DNA of 64,000 nucleotides, taken from Gardnerella vaginalis 1500E. Lineage in GTDB: Bacteria > Actinomycetota > Actinomycetes > Actinomycetales > Bifidobacteriaceae. A program made the translations under genes and the position numbers. The stretch spans positions 62,001 to 126,000 of the forward strand of contig NZ_ADES01000007.1 in NCBI RefSeq assembly GCF_000263595.1, in the 5' to 3' direction. Positions 20,355 to 30,600 of this stretch are shown here, piece after piece; position 1 is the stretch's first letter; each line of letters starts with the position of its first letter. Under the pieces are notes generated by a model. The model ran no database searches and was not told the DNA's origin. It saw only the letters and a program-made list of their open reading frames with translations.

Positions 20355-22199
20355 TTACCAATTTACCGCAACAGGGTTCGTGCGTGCAGCAGGAGTTGGA
20401 ACATCGTACTTTTGCATAAGGAATTCGCCGATTGTCTTGAACAATGGGCCTGCAGTCATACCACCGTAAACGCCTTGCGGATCTTTTAGCACAACGGTTA
20501 CGATGAATCGAGGATTATCCGCCGGAATAGCACCAGACCAGTCGCTAATTGTGGAGCTAAGACGGCCATCAGGTCCCGCAACTTCTGCAGTACCACTCTT
20601 TGCAGCAACACGGTAACCATCAACACCTGCGAAACGGTGATAATGCTCACCTGAGTTTTCAAGAGCGTTCATCATTTGAGCTGCAACATTCTCATCAATA
20701 ACTCGCGTTCCTTGAGCACGCCCAGCTTTAGTCACATGACCATTAGAATCAATAACAGACTTAATCAAAGTTTGACGCAACTTCACGCCTTTATTCGCAA
20801 TAGTTGCCATAGCATTAGTAAGCTGCAAAGCGTTCACAGCATAACCCTGGCCGAAGAGAACAGTATCCTTCTTACGACCATCCCAAGATTGCATGCTAGG
20901 AAGCAAGCCGCGAGATTCACCCTGCAAATTCAATCCGGTATACTGACCAAGACCAAACTTATAAAGATATTCGTAGCGCTTATCTAACGGATACCTTTCG
21001 CCAGCCATAACCATACCAACGTTTGAAGATTCAGCAAGAATACCAGCCAAAGTCCAATGTTCAACACCATGATCAACAGCATCGTGATATGTTTGACCAT
21101 TCTTATTAATGCTGTAAGGAACCGCAAACTGATCGCTAAGCTTGTGAGCGCCGGTTTGCAACATACCAGACATTGCAAAAGCCTTACCAATAGAACCTGG
21201 TTCAAACGTTTGGCTTACTGCGCGAGACAAGTTTACTTTGGATTGTGTACTACCAGCTTTAATATCGTCAGTATCTTCCAAAGCTAGAATTTCGCCAGTT
21301 CGAACATCCTGAACTACTGCAACACCCCATGCTGCACGATATTGTTTCTTTCCGTCAAGAAGAACCTTCTTAACATACCAATCAACATCGCTATCAATCG
21401 TAAGCTTAATATCGCTGCCGTTTACAGCAGGTTTAGATTCTGTTACAGTTCCTGGAATCTTCTCATTTCCAACATTATTACCTTGGTAACGCTGGTAGCC
21501 GTCTACACCGTTTAAGGTGGAGTCATGAGTTAGCTCAAGTCCAGAAACGCCAACTTCTCCCTTGCGATTCTTTAAGTCTTTACGATTAACTTCATCCGCA
21601 TTTGAAACTGCACCAATTACAGAACCAAGAATTGGGCCGCTAGAATACACTCGCTCACTACTATTTTCTGCATAAATGCATCCGGAAAGATTAAGATTGT
21701 CAATAGCGCGCTTAACTGCAGGAGTTACGTTACGCTTCAACAAAACGTAGCGACCAACGCCAGCTAATTTTCCGCCAAGCTCTACAGAACTCATGTGAAG
21801 AATCGGAGCGAGCAAACGAGCAACCGCCACAGCGCCCGTGCCCTCTACCGGTTTACCATTTAGCATATGGCAATTATCTTCAGTCTGCTTAGTGCATGGA
21901 GTAGGCTTAAAAGCCTGAGCGTTAAGAGGGTCTCCAATAATATTGAATCGCTCAACGCTTTGTGCAAGAACAGCACCATTTGCATCCAAAATTTTGCCAC
22001 GACGAGCAAGAATTGGGCGCACTCTGCTGCGTTCTGCTTGAGCTGCCTGTGCAGTAGAGCGTGCGTTAATTAGCTGAATATAGCTAAGCTTTGCAATGGC
22101 ACAAATGCCTATGAAAGCGAAAACTATAGCAATAACAGCGCATTTACGAACAAAGTTTTGTTCTCTGGCGAAACGTTGTTTAAAAATGTGGCGCATCAA
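20355..22199 (-). CDS. ftsI: septal penicillin-binding protein FtsI/PBP3 (class B)
   Basis: FtsI is the D,D-transpeptidase of the divisome. It has a short cytoplasmic tail, one membrane helix (CAVIAIVFAFIGICAIAKLSYI), a PBP dimerisation domain (RGKILDANGAVLAQSVERFNI) and the transpeptidase domain with active serine in SIGK (EPGSIGKAF), SSN (AESSNVGM) and KSGT (AAKSGTAEV). The 614-residue length is usual. It overlaps the ftsL-like gene by four bases, as expected for co-translated divisome subunits. Confidence 0.96.
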   Translation of the reverse strand: MMRHIFKQRFAREQNFVRKCAVIAIVFAFIGICAIAKLSYIQLINARSTAQAAQAERSRVRPILARRGKILDANGAVLAQSVERFNIIGDPLNAQAFKPTPCTKQTEDNCHMLNGKPVEGTGAVAVARLLAPILHMSSVELGGKLAGVGRYVLLKRNVTPAVKRAIDNLNLSGCIYAENSSERVYSSGPILGSVIGAVSNADEVNRKDLKNRKGEVGVSGLELTHDSTLNGVDGYQRYQGNNVGNEKIPGTVTESKPAVNGSDIKLTIDSDVDWYVKKVLLDGKKQYRAAWGVAVVQDVRTGEILALEDTDDIKAGSTQSKVNLSRAVSQTFEPGSIGKAFAMSGMLQTGAHKLSDQFAVPYSINKNGQTYHDAVDHGVEHWTLAGILAESSNVGMVMAGERYPLDKRYEYLYKFGLGQYTGLNLQGESRGLLPSMQSWDGRKKDTVLFGQGYAVNALQLTNAMATIANKGVKLRQTLIKSVIDSNGHVTKAGRAQGTRVIDENVAAQMMNALENSGEHYHRFAGVDGYRVAAKSGTAEVAGPDGRLSSTISDWSGAIPADNPRFIVTVVLKDPQGVYGGMTAGPLFKTIGEFLMQKYDVPTPAARTNPVAVNW

Positions 22200-22822
22200 T
22201 GTTTCTCCTGTTTTGTTTGTTGTGACTGTTGTTTTTGTTGCTGTTCTTTAGTTTTATTTTTAGGTTTATTTTTAGGTTTATCCTGCGGCTTGTTTTTAGC
22301 TTTATCTTGCGAATTATTATTTTTTGGAACTTCTTTTTTGTTCTTTTGATTATGCTTTCGTTTAGCCGCATAATCACTTAAATCAATCGCAATAGAACCT
22401 TGCTGCGGTATCATCCCCATGCGTTGCGCTTTCGAAGGAAGCTCAGCATCCAAAGTATCGAGCTTTGCTTGCTTAGCCTCAACATCTTGACGCAAGCGTG
22501 AAATACGAGATTGCGTAGCAGTCTGCTCAAAAGAAAGCTCAGCCATTTGCGTACGAAGCATAAGCGAAGTAGACAAAGTCACAACCATGAAAATCACAAT
22601 AATCATGAAATTTATGATTGGAACTTTGCGCGTATTACTCCAGTTCATAACTTTCTGCAAGCGATTAAGAACCACGGAAGTTTGACGCTTAGCAGCACCA
22701 AATACTGCTGTGGAGGAATTTCGTGAATAATCTTTACGAGTTGACGAATCCTTAACACGACCTGCAGGAGCGGAAGTAGAAGAAGCCGAACGCAATACGC
22801 GATTTTTAGTATTCAATACCAT
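22196..22822 (-). CDS. ftsL: FtsL-like bitopic division protein
   Basis: FtsL is known more by position and architecture than by sequence. Here a basic cytoplasmic region of about 65 residues is followed by one membrane helix (NFMIIVIFMVVTLSTSLML), a short coiled coil (TATQSRISRLRQDVEAKQAKLDTLDAELPSKAQRMGM), and a Lys/Gln/Asn-rich tail from about residue 150. The tail is built from NKPKNKPKNK-type repeats. Position between rsmH and ftsI supports the call. The repetitive tail is likely to vary in length between strains. Confidence 0.85.
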   Translation of the reverse strand: MVLNTKNRVLRSASSTSAPAGRVKDSSTRKDYSRNSSTAVFGAAKRQTSVVLNRLQKVMNWSNTRKVPIINFMIIVIFMVVTLSTSLMLRTQMAELSFEQTATQSRISRLRQDVEAKQAKLDTLDAELPSKAQRMGMIPQQGSIAIDLSDYAAKRKHNQKNKKEVPKNNNSQDKAKNKPQDKPKNKPKNKTKEQQQKQQSQQTKQEKH

Positions 22823-22824
22823 TT

Positions 22825-23850
22825 TTATCGGCCTCCCTTACGAGGCTCTAAGCCATAAGCTTCATCTTTAAGCCTATTAAACCAACGATTAGGAATAGGA
22901 CGGCACAATTCAACAGCGCGCAAACGAACTGAGGAAGAGCGTGTATTATGCTCAATCTCCTCTTTAGATGCTTTCATTGCGCCTCTTGTAAGAGACTTAA
23001 AGAAAGGCTGAGCATCTTCAGGAATAACAGGCATATTTGCTGGAACGTCAACAGTTAAGCCTTTATTCATAAAGCGCTTAACAGTTGTGTCTTCCAAAGA
23101 ATGGTAAGACTCAACTACAAGACGGCCATGTTCACGAAGATGCAAAGCAATCTTTGGAAGCGTGCGCTGAAGCTTATCTAACTCACCATTTACTTCAATA
23201 CGCAAAGCCTGGAAAACGCGCTTAGCTGGATTTCCGGTAGCGCGGTGAGCCTTAGGAATCACGTCGTCAACTAAACGAACAAGATGTAGGGAAGTTAAAA
23301 GAGGCTGGTCGTCGCGAGTTTCAACAATTCGACGCGCAATAAGAGACGCAAAACGCTCTTCGCCATACTCGCGGAAAATCTTAGTTAATTCGCGAGCATC
23401 ATATGTTGCTAAAATCGTTGCCGCAGTAGTAGATTGCGTAGTATCCATACGCATATCAAGAGCGGTGTCGTGAGAGTAGGAGAAGCCGCGATCTGCTTCG
23501 TCAATTTGCAGGCTAGAAAGACCCAAATCCATAAAAGCTGCGTCAATTGAATCAATATTATGCGCGTTTAAGACTGAGTCAATTTCGTCAAAAGCTGCGT
23601 GAGCCGGAATAAAACGATTTTCCAAACCTTCGTTACGCATGCGTTCTGTAGCTAAAGACAGCGCCTCAGAATCTCGATCAATTCCAATAAGAGTTGCAAA
23701 AGGAGCTGCTTTAAGAAATGCTGTAGCATGGCCGGCAAGACCTAGTGTGCAATCCACTACAACCGCGTCTTTATGCTGCAAAGCAGGAGTTACTAAATCG
23801 ACGCAATCTTGCAATAAAACCGGGGCGTGTATGGTTGTAATATCTTGCAT
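22825..23850 (-). CDS. rsmH: 16S rRNA m4C1402 methyltransferase RsmH (MraW)
   Basis: RsmH methylates N4 of C1402 in the P site of 16S rRNA using SAM. The N-terminus HAPVLLQDCVDLV, SAM motif VVDCTLGLAGHA, DLGLSSLQIDEADRGFSY, RALRIEVNGELDKL and SYHSLEDTTVKRFM are conserved. It overlaps mraZ by one base (stop-start) and ends three bases before ftsL. Length is normal. Confidence 0.97.
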   Translation of the reverse strand: MQDITTIHAPVLLQDCVDLVTPALQHKDAVVVDCTLGLAGHATAFLKAAPFATLIGIDRDSEALSLATERMRNEGLENRFIPAHAAFDEIDSVLNAHNIDSIDAAFMDLGLSSLQIDEADRGFSYSHDTALDMRMDTTQSTTAATILATYDARELTKIFREYGEERFASLIARRIVETRDDQPLLTSLHLVRLVDDVIPKAHRATGNPAKRVFQALRIEVNGELDKLQRTLPKIALHLREHGRLVVESYHSLEDTTVKRFMNKGLTVDVPANMPVIPEDAQPFFKSLTRGAMKASKEEIEHNTRSSSVRLRAVELCRPIPNRWFNRLKDEAYGLEPRKGGR

Positions 23851-24689
23851 TACATCACCGCCGGAAGTACATCGTCAGCAATATCGGAATAACCTTGCTC
23901 ACGATCAGCAAGATAAGCTTCCCAAGCCGACTTATTCCAAATTTCAGCACGCGTACCAACACCAATAACAACGATTTCGTTACCTAAACTGGCGTAATCC
24001 CTAAGCATTGTCGGCACAACAATACGACCTTGCTTATCTGGCTCTTCGTCAACAGCGCCAGAAAGAAAGACGCGCAAATAATCACGAGCAGACTTATTGC
24101 TCATAGAAGTGCGCTGAATTTGCGTGGTCATGCGCTGAAACTCAGTCATTGGAAGCACGTAAACGCAACGCTCTTGGCCACGAGCCATAACAAAACCGCT
24201 TCCAAGTTGAGCGCGGAATTTTGCAGGAAGAGCCACGCGACCCTTATCGTCGATTTTCGGAGTGTAAGTTCCAAGCAAAATAGGAGCTAATGGCGAAACA
24301 GCAGGATTTTGCACATACTGAACAGGCTGCTGCATTGGCTGAACTGGCTGCTGAACATTAGAGAACGGTGCAATTGGCATAGCTGCAGCTTGAGTAGCTG
24401 AATTATAAGCACCGGATGGAGTGGAGGTGAATGTCGGCGCTTGAATTGCTTGCTGAACAGCTGGCATAGAAGTTGAAGACACTCCGTAAGAGCCCTGAGC
24501 TTGCTGCGAATACTGAGGTTGAACAGGCTGAACATATGACGTCGGAATCTGCGGGGGTTCAGCTTGCAGTGGCATCTGCGTTTGCTGAGACATATCAGAT
24601 TCAGTGGAGAAACCAGCCTGATTTACGGAATGCACAGAGGCAGAATTGGCTTTATTCCGCGGTTGCTTATTAGCAGCACGACGTGCCAT
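23850..24689 (-). CDS. mraZ: transcriptional regulator MraZ with a long N-terminal extension
   Basis: MraZ is an AbrB-fold DNA-binding ring protein that represses the dcw operon in E. coli. The normal MraZ core occupies about residues 136-279: LLGTYTPKIDDKGRVALPAKF, then the second half DKQGRIVVPTMLRDYA. The first 135 residues are an extra Gln/Pro/Ser-rich segment without predicted fold. The start is firm, because AGGAGGTGGAG lies directly before the ATG and no other ribosome site is seen at the core. It heads the dcw cluster, and a matching operator lies at 24736-24770. Confidence 0.93.
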   Translation of the reverse strand: MARRAANKQPRNKANSASVHSVNQAGFSTESDMSQQTQMPLQAEPPQIPTSYVQPVQPQYSQQAQGSYGVSSTSMPAVQQAIQAPTFTSTPSGAYNSATQAAAMPIAPFSNVQQPVQPMQQPVQYVQNPAVSPLAPILLGTYTPKIDDKGRVALPAKFRAQLGSGFVMARGQERCVYVLPMTEFQRMTTQIQRTSMSNKSARDYLRVFLSGAVDEEPDKQGRIVVPTMLRDYASLGNEIVVIGVGTRAEIWNKSAWEAYLADREQGYSDIADDVLPAVM

Positions 24690-24735
24690 ACTCCACCTCC
24701 TAAATCAACGCACACTATGCCATTTGCACGTTAGT

Positions 24736-24770
24736 CACCATTTTACCCCATTCCTCCCCAAAAATCCCCA
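24736..24770 (-). promoter_or_regulatory. MraZ-type operator: four TGGGG-like boxes at 10-bp spacing
   Basis: On the minus strand the order is TGGGG-N5-TGGGG-N5-TGGGG-N5-TGGTG (boxes at 24766-24770, 24756-24760, 24746-24750 and 24736-24740), 47-81 bases before the mraZ ATG. E. coli MraZ is known to bind TGGGN repeats spaced by five bases. A TAAAAT hexamer (24740-24745) lies between the last two boxes and could be the -10, so binding would block the promoter. Confidence 0.85.
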
Positions 24771-24826
24771 CTGTTTTGCAAAATTTTTGATTTTTTTCAA
24801 AAAATCACCACCAGAAATAAAAAAAC

Positions 24827-24970
24827 GTTACTAACTGCAAAGCTACAGAATGTTTGAGTGGATTTCGATCATTCCTTTACAACACTGTAAAGAAAATGTC
24901 GGTTTTGCAGATTTGGGAAACATTTGCCGGAAAAATCCTCCGGCAAATGTTCCTGAAGCTTTGCAGTAAC
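24827..24970. other. nested inverted repeats (possible structured RNA or decayed element)
   Basis: The outer arms are GTTACTAACTGCAAAGCT (24827-24844) and AGCTTTGCAGTAAC (24957-24970), matching apart from an AACT insertion. The inner perfect 13-bp hairpin is AACATTTGCCGGA / TCCGGCAAATGTT (24919-24951, 7-base loop). No long T-run follows on either strand. It lies between mraZ and the glnA end. Confidence 0.55.
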
Positions 24971-24997
24971 GCTTCTGCGAACGATGAGTATTTACTG

Positions 24998-25290
24998 CCT
25001 AGAGAACACTAGCGTCATTGCTGCTGCACAAGCCACGCCAGACGCACCTACCACACCAAAAAATAATAGTGGGTGAATTTACTAGTGCGAGATAGGAATT
25101 GCTTAGTCGAGCAATATAAAAGCGGAGCGATAGTAACAATCTTTTTGACGAATAACTATTTCCGCAAAAAAGTAAGTAAAAAACTAAACTTAACTATGCA
25201 ACCGCTAAGTCCAAATAAGGTATAAGAGCGGAGCGCTGCGAGATAAGTAATTCCTATCTCACACAGCCACACAATAAACCGACAGTCAAA
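24998..25290. repeat. intergenic mosaic repeat element, copy 3 (inverted)
   Basis: TAGAGAACACTAGC followed by a diverged stretch, and further GCGCTGCGAGATAAGTAATTCC, match the reverse complement of 43400-43840. No coding frame is convincing in the 616-base gap between glnA and mraZ. Confidence 0.6.
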
Positions 25291-25305
25291 CACCAGCCGA
25301 AACAG

Positions 25306-26643
25306 CTACAAGCGAGGCAAATACTTCTCCAGCTCAAAAGGCGTAACCTGTCGGCGATATTCTTCCCATTCCTGATGCTTATTGCGCAAGAAATACTCAA
25401 AAGCATGCTCGCCTAATACGCTTGCCACAAAGTCCGAGCGCTCCATAATCTTTAGAGCCTCATCCAAGGATTCCGGCAATGGCTGAATTCCCATTGCCTG
25501 ACGCTCAGCATCAGTAAGCTCCCACACGTCATCACTTGTTGGATCGCACAAAGTCATTTGCTTTTCAATGCCATCCAAGCCTGCAGCCAAAAGCACAGAG
25601 TAAGCAAGATATGGGTTCGCCACAGGATCCAAAGCGCGGAATTCCATCCTGCAAGAATTGCCCTTACCAGGCTTGTACTGCGGCACGCGAAGAAGCGCGG
25701 AACGGTTGCTATGACCCCAGCACACGTAGCTAGGAGCTTCCGCCCCACCCCACAAGCGCTTATAAGAGTTCACATACTGATCTGTTACAGCGCAAATTTC
25801 CGAAGCGTGATGCAAAATACCTGCCGCAAACTGACGCGCAATAAGAGACATATTAAACTCTTGACCAGCCTCATAGAAAGCGTTCGTATCTCCCTCGAAC
25901 AAGCTCAAATGAGTATGCATGCCAGATCCCGGCTGATCGGTTAGCGGCTTTGGCATAAAGCTTGCGTATATTCCGCGCTCAAGCGAAATCTCCTTGACTA
26001 CAGTGCGGAAAGTCATAATATTATCCGCGGTAGTAAGCGCATCAGCGTAACGCAAGTCGATTTCGTTTTGACCAGGTCCACCTTCGTGGTGCGAATACTC
26101 TACAGAAATACCCATCTGCTCCAGCATGCTTACAGCATTGCGGCGGAAATCCATTGCCGAACTTCTAGGAACGTGATCAAAGTATCCGCCTTCGTCAATC
26201 GGCACAGGAGCTTTGGACCAATCATCTTGAGCTTCGAACAAATAAAACTCAATTTCCGGATGCACGTAGAAAGTAAAGCCCTTTTCCTTCGCTTTTGCGA
26301 GCGCAGTTTTAAGCACGTGACGAGGGTCTCCAAGCGAAGGCTCGCCGTCGGGAGTTAAAACATCGCAGAACATGCGAGCTGTTCCTTCCGGGCCTCCGTG
26401 CCATGGAAGAATTTGGAAGGTTGATGGATCAGGCTTCACAATCATGTCGTCTTCCAAAACACGCGTCATGCCTTCTATTGCAGAGCCGTCAAATCCAATG
26501 CCTTCTTCAAACGCTGCCTCTAATTCTGCAGGGGCAATAGCAACGGATTTAAGCGTGCCAAGCACATCCGTAAACCAGAGTCGAATAAAACGCACGTCTC
26601 GCTCTTCAACAGTACGTAGAGCAAACTCTTGTTGTCTATCCAT
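25306..26643 (-). CDS. glnA: glutamine synthetase, type I (GlnA2-like)
   Basis: This enzyme makes glutamine from glutamate, ammonia and ATP. Conserved parts are FTDVLGTLKS, GFDGSAIEGM, the metal-binding EIEFYLFE, HHEGGPGQNEIDLRY, GSGMHTHLSLF, and NRSALLRVP with RMEFRALDP. At 445 residues it matches the short GlnA2-like form, and the adenylylation loop (NLYDLPP-type) is absent, so control by GlnE is not expected. AAGGGG lies seven bases before the ATG. The 206-base leader is AT-rich with several TATAAA-like hexamers but no clear promoter. Confidence 0.96.
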   Translation of the reverse strand: MDRQQEFALRTVEERDVRFIRLWFTDVLGTLKSVAIAPAELEAAFEEGIGFDGSAIEGMTRVLEDDMIVKPDPSTFQILPWHGGPEGTARMFCDVLTPDGEPSLGDPRHVLKTALAKAKEKGFTFYVHPEIEFYLFEAQDDWSKAPVPIDEGGYFDHVPRSSAMDFRRNAVSMLEQMGISVEYSHHEGGPGQNEIDLRYADALTTADNIMTFRTVVKEISLERGIYASFMPKPLTDQPGSGMHTHLSLFEGDTNAFYEAGQEFNMSLIARQFAAGILHHASEICAVTDQYVNSYKRLWGGAEAPSYVCWGHSNRSALLRVPQYKPGKGNSCRMEFRALDPVANPYLAYSVLLAAGLDGIEKQMTLCDPTSDDVWELTDAERQAMGIQPLPESLDEALKIMERSDFVASVLGEHAFEYFLRNKHQEWEEYRRQVTPFELEKYLPRL

Positions 26644-26849
26644 AAATCAGCCCCTTGGGTAGCATTTTACCGCGCTAATGTTGAGCTTAAGCCAATTTGC
26701 GCAGTAATATTTATAAGCTCTATAAAATCGATAAGCTCGTTATGTATATTGTAGTGTATTCTTGCAAAATATTCTGCACAAATCTAAGCTATACGCAATG
26801 AATTTACGTAATCGTAATGAATTGCGAATTATATGCTCATATTTATTAT

Positions 26850-27554
26850 CTAGTTTATTTTGCCGTATTTTTGGAATATTTTGTATGCTTCTAAGTCACT
26901 TAAGTCGTCACTGTTGAACATTTCTAATCCACGTTTTTCAAGACTATCGGCGTTTTCCATGCAAATAGCAAGATCTTCAACATCTCTTGACCAAACAGCT
27001 AGTGCCATTGGTGCAACGATTTCTTGAGGTTCTTTTACAGCCTGGTAGATTTTTGCAGTTATTTTATCCGCACGATTTGTAATAAGCATTACGTCCATAC
27101 CGAAGAAGAATTCTACAAATTTTTTCACGTCTTCTTCTGGGCCGTTTCCTTCAAGATTTTTCAGTACTGCAACAGAACCCTGTTCTTCCGAAAAGCATCT
27201 GGCACTAACATTTGCCATTTTGCAGAAGGCTGCAAGTAATTTCGCCGGCTCAACGTATGCGATTATCATTGCAACTTTTGCTTTGTTGCCAAGCAAACCT
27301 TGTAAATCTTCTTCAAAATTTGCTTCTTCGATTCCGCGCATTGCTTCTTCGATAGAATTATTTTCTTGATTATTGCTATTGGAATCTTCTAATAAATCTT
27401 CGTTATTTGTGTTGCTTAGATTTTCTTTTTCTTGGAATTCTTTTTCAAAGCCTGCAAGCGCGTTATCTAATTCAGCATCTGTAAAAGAAGCGCGTACTGA
27501 ATTGTCATCGTTACGCTCATCGTCATTTTTACGTTCATCACCATTGTTTGACAT
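26850..27554 (-). CDS. hypothetical acidic protein with disordered N-terminus
   Basis: I do not recognise a family. The first 75 or so residues are Asn/Asp/Glu-rich and probably disordered, containing a FTDAELDNALAGFEKEF helix-like patch. From about residue 80 a compact alpha/beta domain follows (KVAMIIAYVEPAKLLAAF, VMLITNRADKITAKIYQAV, APMALAVWSRDVEDLAICM). No signal peptide or membrane helix. The frame opens at a TTG 24 bases upstream, but GGGGAGG lies inside those codons, so the ATG is taken. It lies between dnaE and glnA on the same strand, probably in the dnaE transcript. Confidence 0.75.
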   Translation of the reverse strand: MSNNGDERKNDDERNDDNSVRASFTDAELDNALAGFEKEFQEKENLSNTNNEDLLEDSNSNNQENNSIEEAMRGIEEANFEEDLQGLLGNKAKVAMIIAYVEPAKLLAAFCKMANVSARCFSEEQGSVAVLKNLEGNGPEEDVKKFVEFFFGMDVMLITNRADKITAKIYQAVKEPQEIVAPMALAVWSRDVEDLAICMENADSLEKRGLEMFNSDDLSDLEAYKIFQKYGKIN

Positions 27555-27636
27555 ATTCGTTGTTTCCTCCCCTTTCAATGTAACTTCTTAAAGCATATCT
27601 AGTTTTATATTTTACCAAATTAATACTGCATATTTT

Positions 27637-30600
27637 TTACGCGCTCGGCAGGCAATTGGATCCAAATACGATTTTCATTTCCGCAAACAGCGAAGTGTCA
27701 CGCTTAACGCGGAAACGGTCGCCAAAAGTAAGAACTTGCGCACGTCCAGAATCGTCAAGTAAAGCCAAACGCACTTGGCAGCACCCAGGGTGACGGCTCA
27801 AAATATTGCTCAATTCTTCCACATGACCTTTATCTAAAGCTTTGCGCGGAACCACAATAGTTATTGGTCTTTCGTCAACTGATTCCAACGTTGGCACTTC
27901 AAATTCGGTTGCGCGCATAGACACAGTTTCATCACGCACTTCAACTTGTCCGCGAATACGCACAACCTGGTCAATTGCAAGCTCCTGAGCTGAAGCTTCG
28001 TAAACTTTGCCAAAGAACATGCATTGTATTGAGCTTTCCATGTCTTCAACTGTGACTATTGCCCAAGCGTTACCTTTTCGAGATACTCGCCTATCTACGC
28101 TTGTAACAAGACCAGCGATAGTTACTTGTTGTCCGTCGCTCATAGTTCTTGCGCGGTCAATTAGTTGAGCGATTGACATTTCTCGTAAATCTGCCAAAAC
28201 TGCGGATAATCCGCTTAGTGGATGATCAGAAACGTACAATCCTAACATTTCTCGCTCAAAATTAAGCTTCGTTTTTTTATCCCACTCTTCAACATCCGGC
28301 ACAGTGATTTGCATATCCCCCAAACCAGTATCGTCAGATGAGTCAGAAGACGAGTCAATGTCTGCAAATAAATCAAACTGACCTTCTGCCTGCTTGCGTT
28401 TAAGCGCAATCACAGAGTCTATTGCAGGATTGCAAATTTGCAGCAACGCACGACGGTTTGGATCAATCGAATCAAAAGCACCAGCTTTAATAAGAGATTC
28501 CACTAGGCGACGATTAAGTGCGCTAATTGGCACTCGCTTTACAAAGTCCATAAAGTTTACGAATCTACTTCGTCCAGCTTCACGCTCAGAAATAATATCG
28601 TTTACAGCTTTGTCTCCAACGTTACGAATAGCTCCCAAGCCAAAGCGCACAACATCTCCAACTGCAGAATATTCAAGAACGGACTCGTTAACATCCGGTT
28701 GCAAAACTTGAATACCCATGCGGCGCGCTTCACCCAAATAAAGCGCTGTTTTATCTTTATTAGTACGCTCGTTTTGCAGCAAAGCAGCCATAAATTCAAC
28801 AGGATAATGCGTTTTTAAGTATGCCGTCCAGTAAGAAATTAATCCGTAAGCTGCAGAATGAGCTTTGTTAAACGCGTATCCAGAGAACGGAACCAAAACA
28901 TCCCACACAGCTTGTGCAGCTTCTTCAGAATATCCGTGCGCTTTCATACCCTCAAAGAACGGAACCTGCTCTTTTGCCAGCACTTCCGGCTTCTTCTTAC
29001 CCATTGCTCGACGCAAAACGTCTGCCTTACCAAGACTGTATCCCGCCAAAATACGCGCAGCAGACTGCACCTGCTCCTGGTAAACAATAAGACCGTAAGT
29101 TTCGTCCAAAACTTCCTTAAGAGGCTTTTCAACTTCCGGATGGATTGGAATAATATCTTGCAAACCGTTCTTGCGCTTAGCGTAATTCGTATGCGAATCC
29201 ATATCCATAGGACCAGGTCTGTAAAGTGCAATCAAAGCCGAAATATCGTTGAAATTATCCGGTTTTAGTGTGCGCAGAAGCGCTCGCATTCCGTCGGAAT
29301 CAAGCTGGAAAACACCTAAAGTGTCTCCCCTAGAAAGCAGCTGGTATGTTGGCTTATCGTCTAAAGGAATTTTCGTATAATCGATCGGCTCTTTTCCATT
29401 ATTTTTGATATTTCGCAAAGTATCGCGAATAACTGTCAAATTGGAAAGACCCAAAAAGTCCATTTTTACAAGACCGAGCGTTTCGCAAGTGTGATACTCA
29501 AATGTTGTTGTAATCGTTCCGTCAGTGCGCTCAAGAAGCGGCGAAGTGTTTGTGATTGGCTCCGAGCCCATGATTGTTGCACAAGCATGCACACCAGTTT
29601 GACGAATCAAACCTTCAATACCTTTTGCTTCTTCCGTAATACGATGCGTATCTGGATCCGTATCGTACATTTCGCGAAACTCGCGCGCTTCAGCGTAACG
29701 CTTGCTTTTTTCGTCGAAAATATCGTGCAAGCTCATATCTTTGCCGTTTTTAGCAGGCGGAAGAACTTTCGTAATTTTTTCGCCTACCGAAAACTCGTAT
29801 CCCATAATACGTGCGGAATCTTTAAGAGCCTGCTTAGTTTTAATCGTTCCGTAAATAACGCACTGAGCAACTTTATCTCTACCGTATTTTTCGCCCACGT
29901 ATTCAAGAACTTTCGCCCTACCATCCGGATCAAAATCAACGTCAATATCTGGCAAGGATACGCGCTCCGGATTTAAGAAGCGTTCAAAAATAAGGCCATG
30001 CTTCATAGGATCAAGCTCAGTAATGCCCATTGCGTACGCAACCATAGCGCCTGCAGCAGAACCACGACCAGGACCAACCATTACTCCATGCGCTTTAGCC
30101 CAGTTAATATAGTCTGCAACAACCAAAAAGTAGCCGCAGAACTGCATTTGGCAAATCACACCACACTCGTAGTCAGCCTGCTTTAACACTTCCATTGGAA
30201 TGTTGTTGTTGTAACGACGCTCCAAACCTTCCTCAACTTTTTTAAGGAATAGCGAAGTCTCATCCCAACCTTCTGGGCAGTCAAATTGCGGCATAAAAGC
30301 GCCATCTTCACCGTCGTCGAACATAACATTGCATCGTCGAGCAATTTCAAGCGTGTTATCGCAAGCTTCTGGAAACTCTTTAAAAAGTTCGCGCATTTGT
30401 TCAGCGGACTTCAAATAGTATCCGGAACCGTCAAACTTAAAACGGTCAGGATCATCAAGCCTAGAGCCTGAATTAATGCAAAGCATAGCATCTTGAGCTT
30501 CGCGATCTTCCTCGTGAACGTAATGCAAATCGTTAGTAGCAAGAAGAGGAGCGTTAAGCTTTTTTGCAATCTCAAGCAAGTCTTTTGTTACGCGCGTTTC

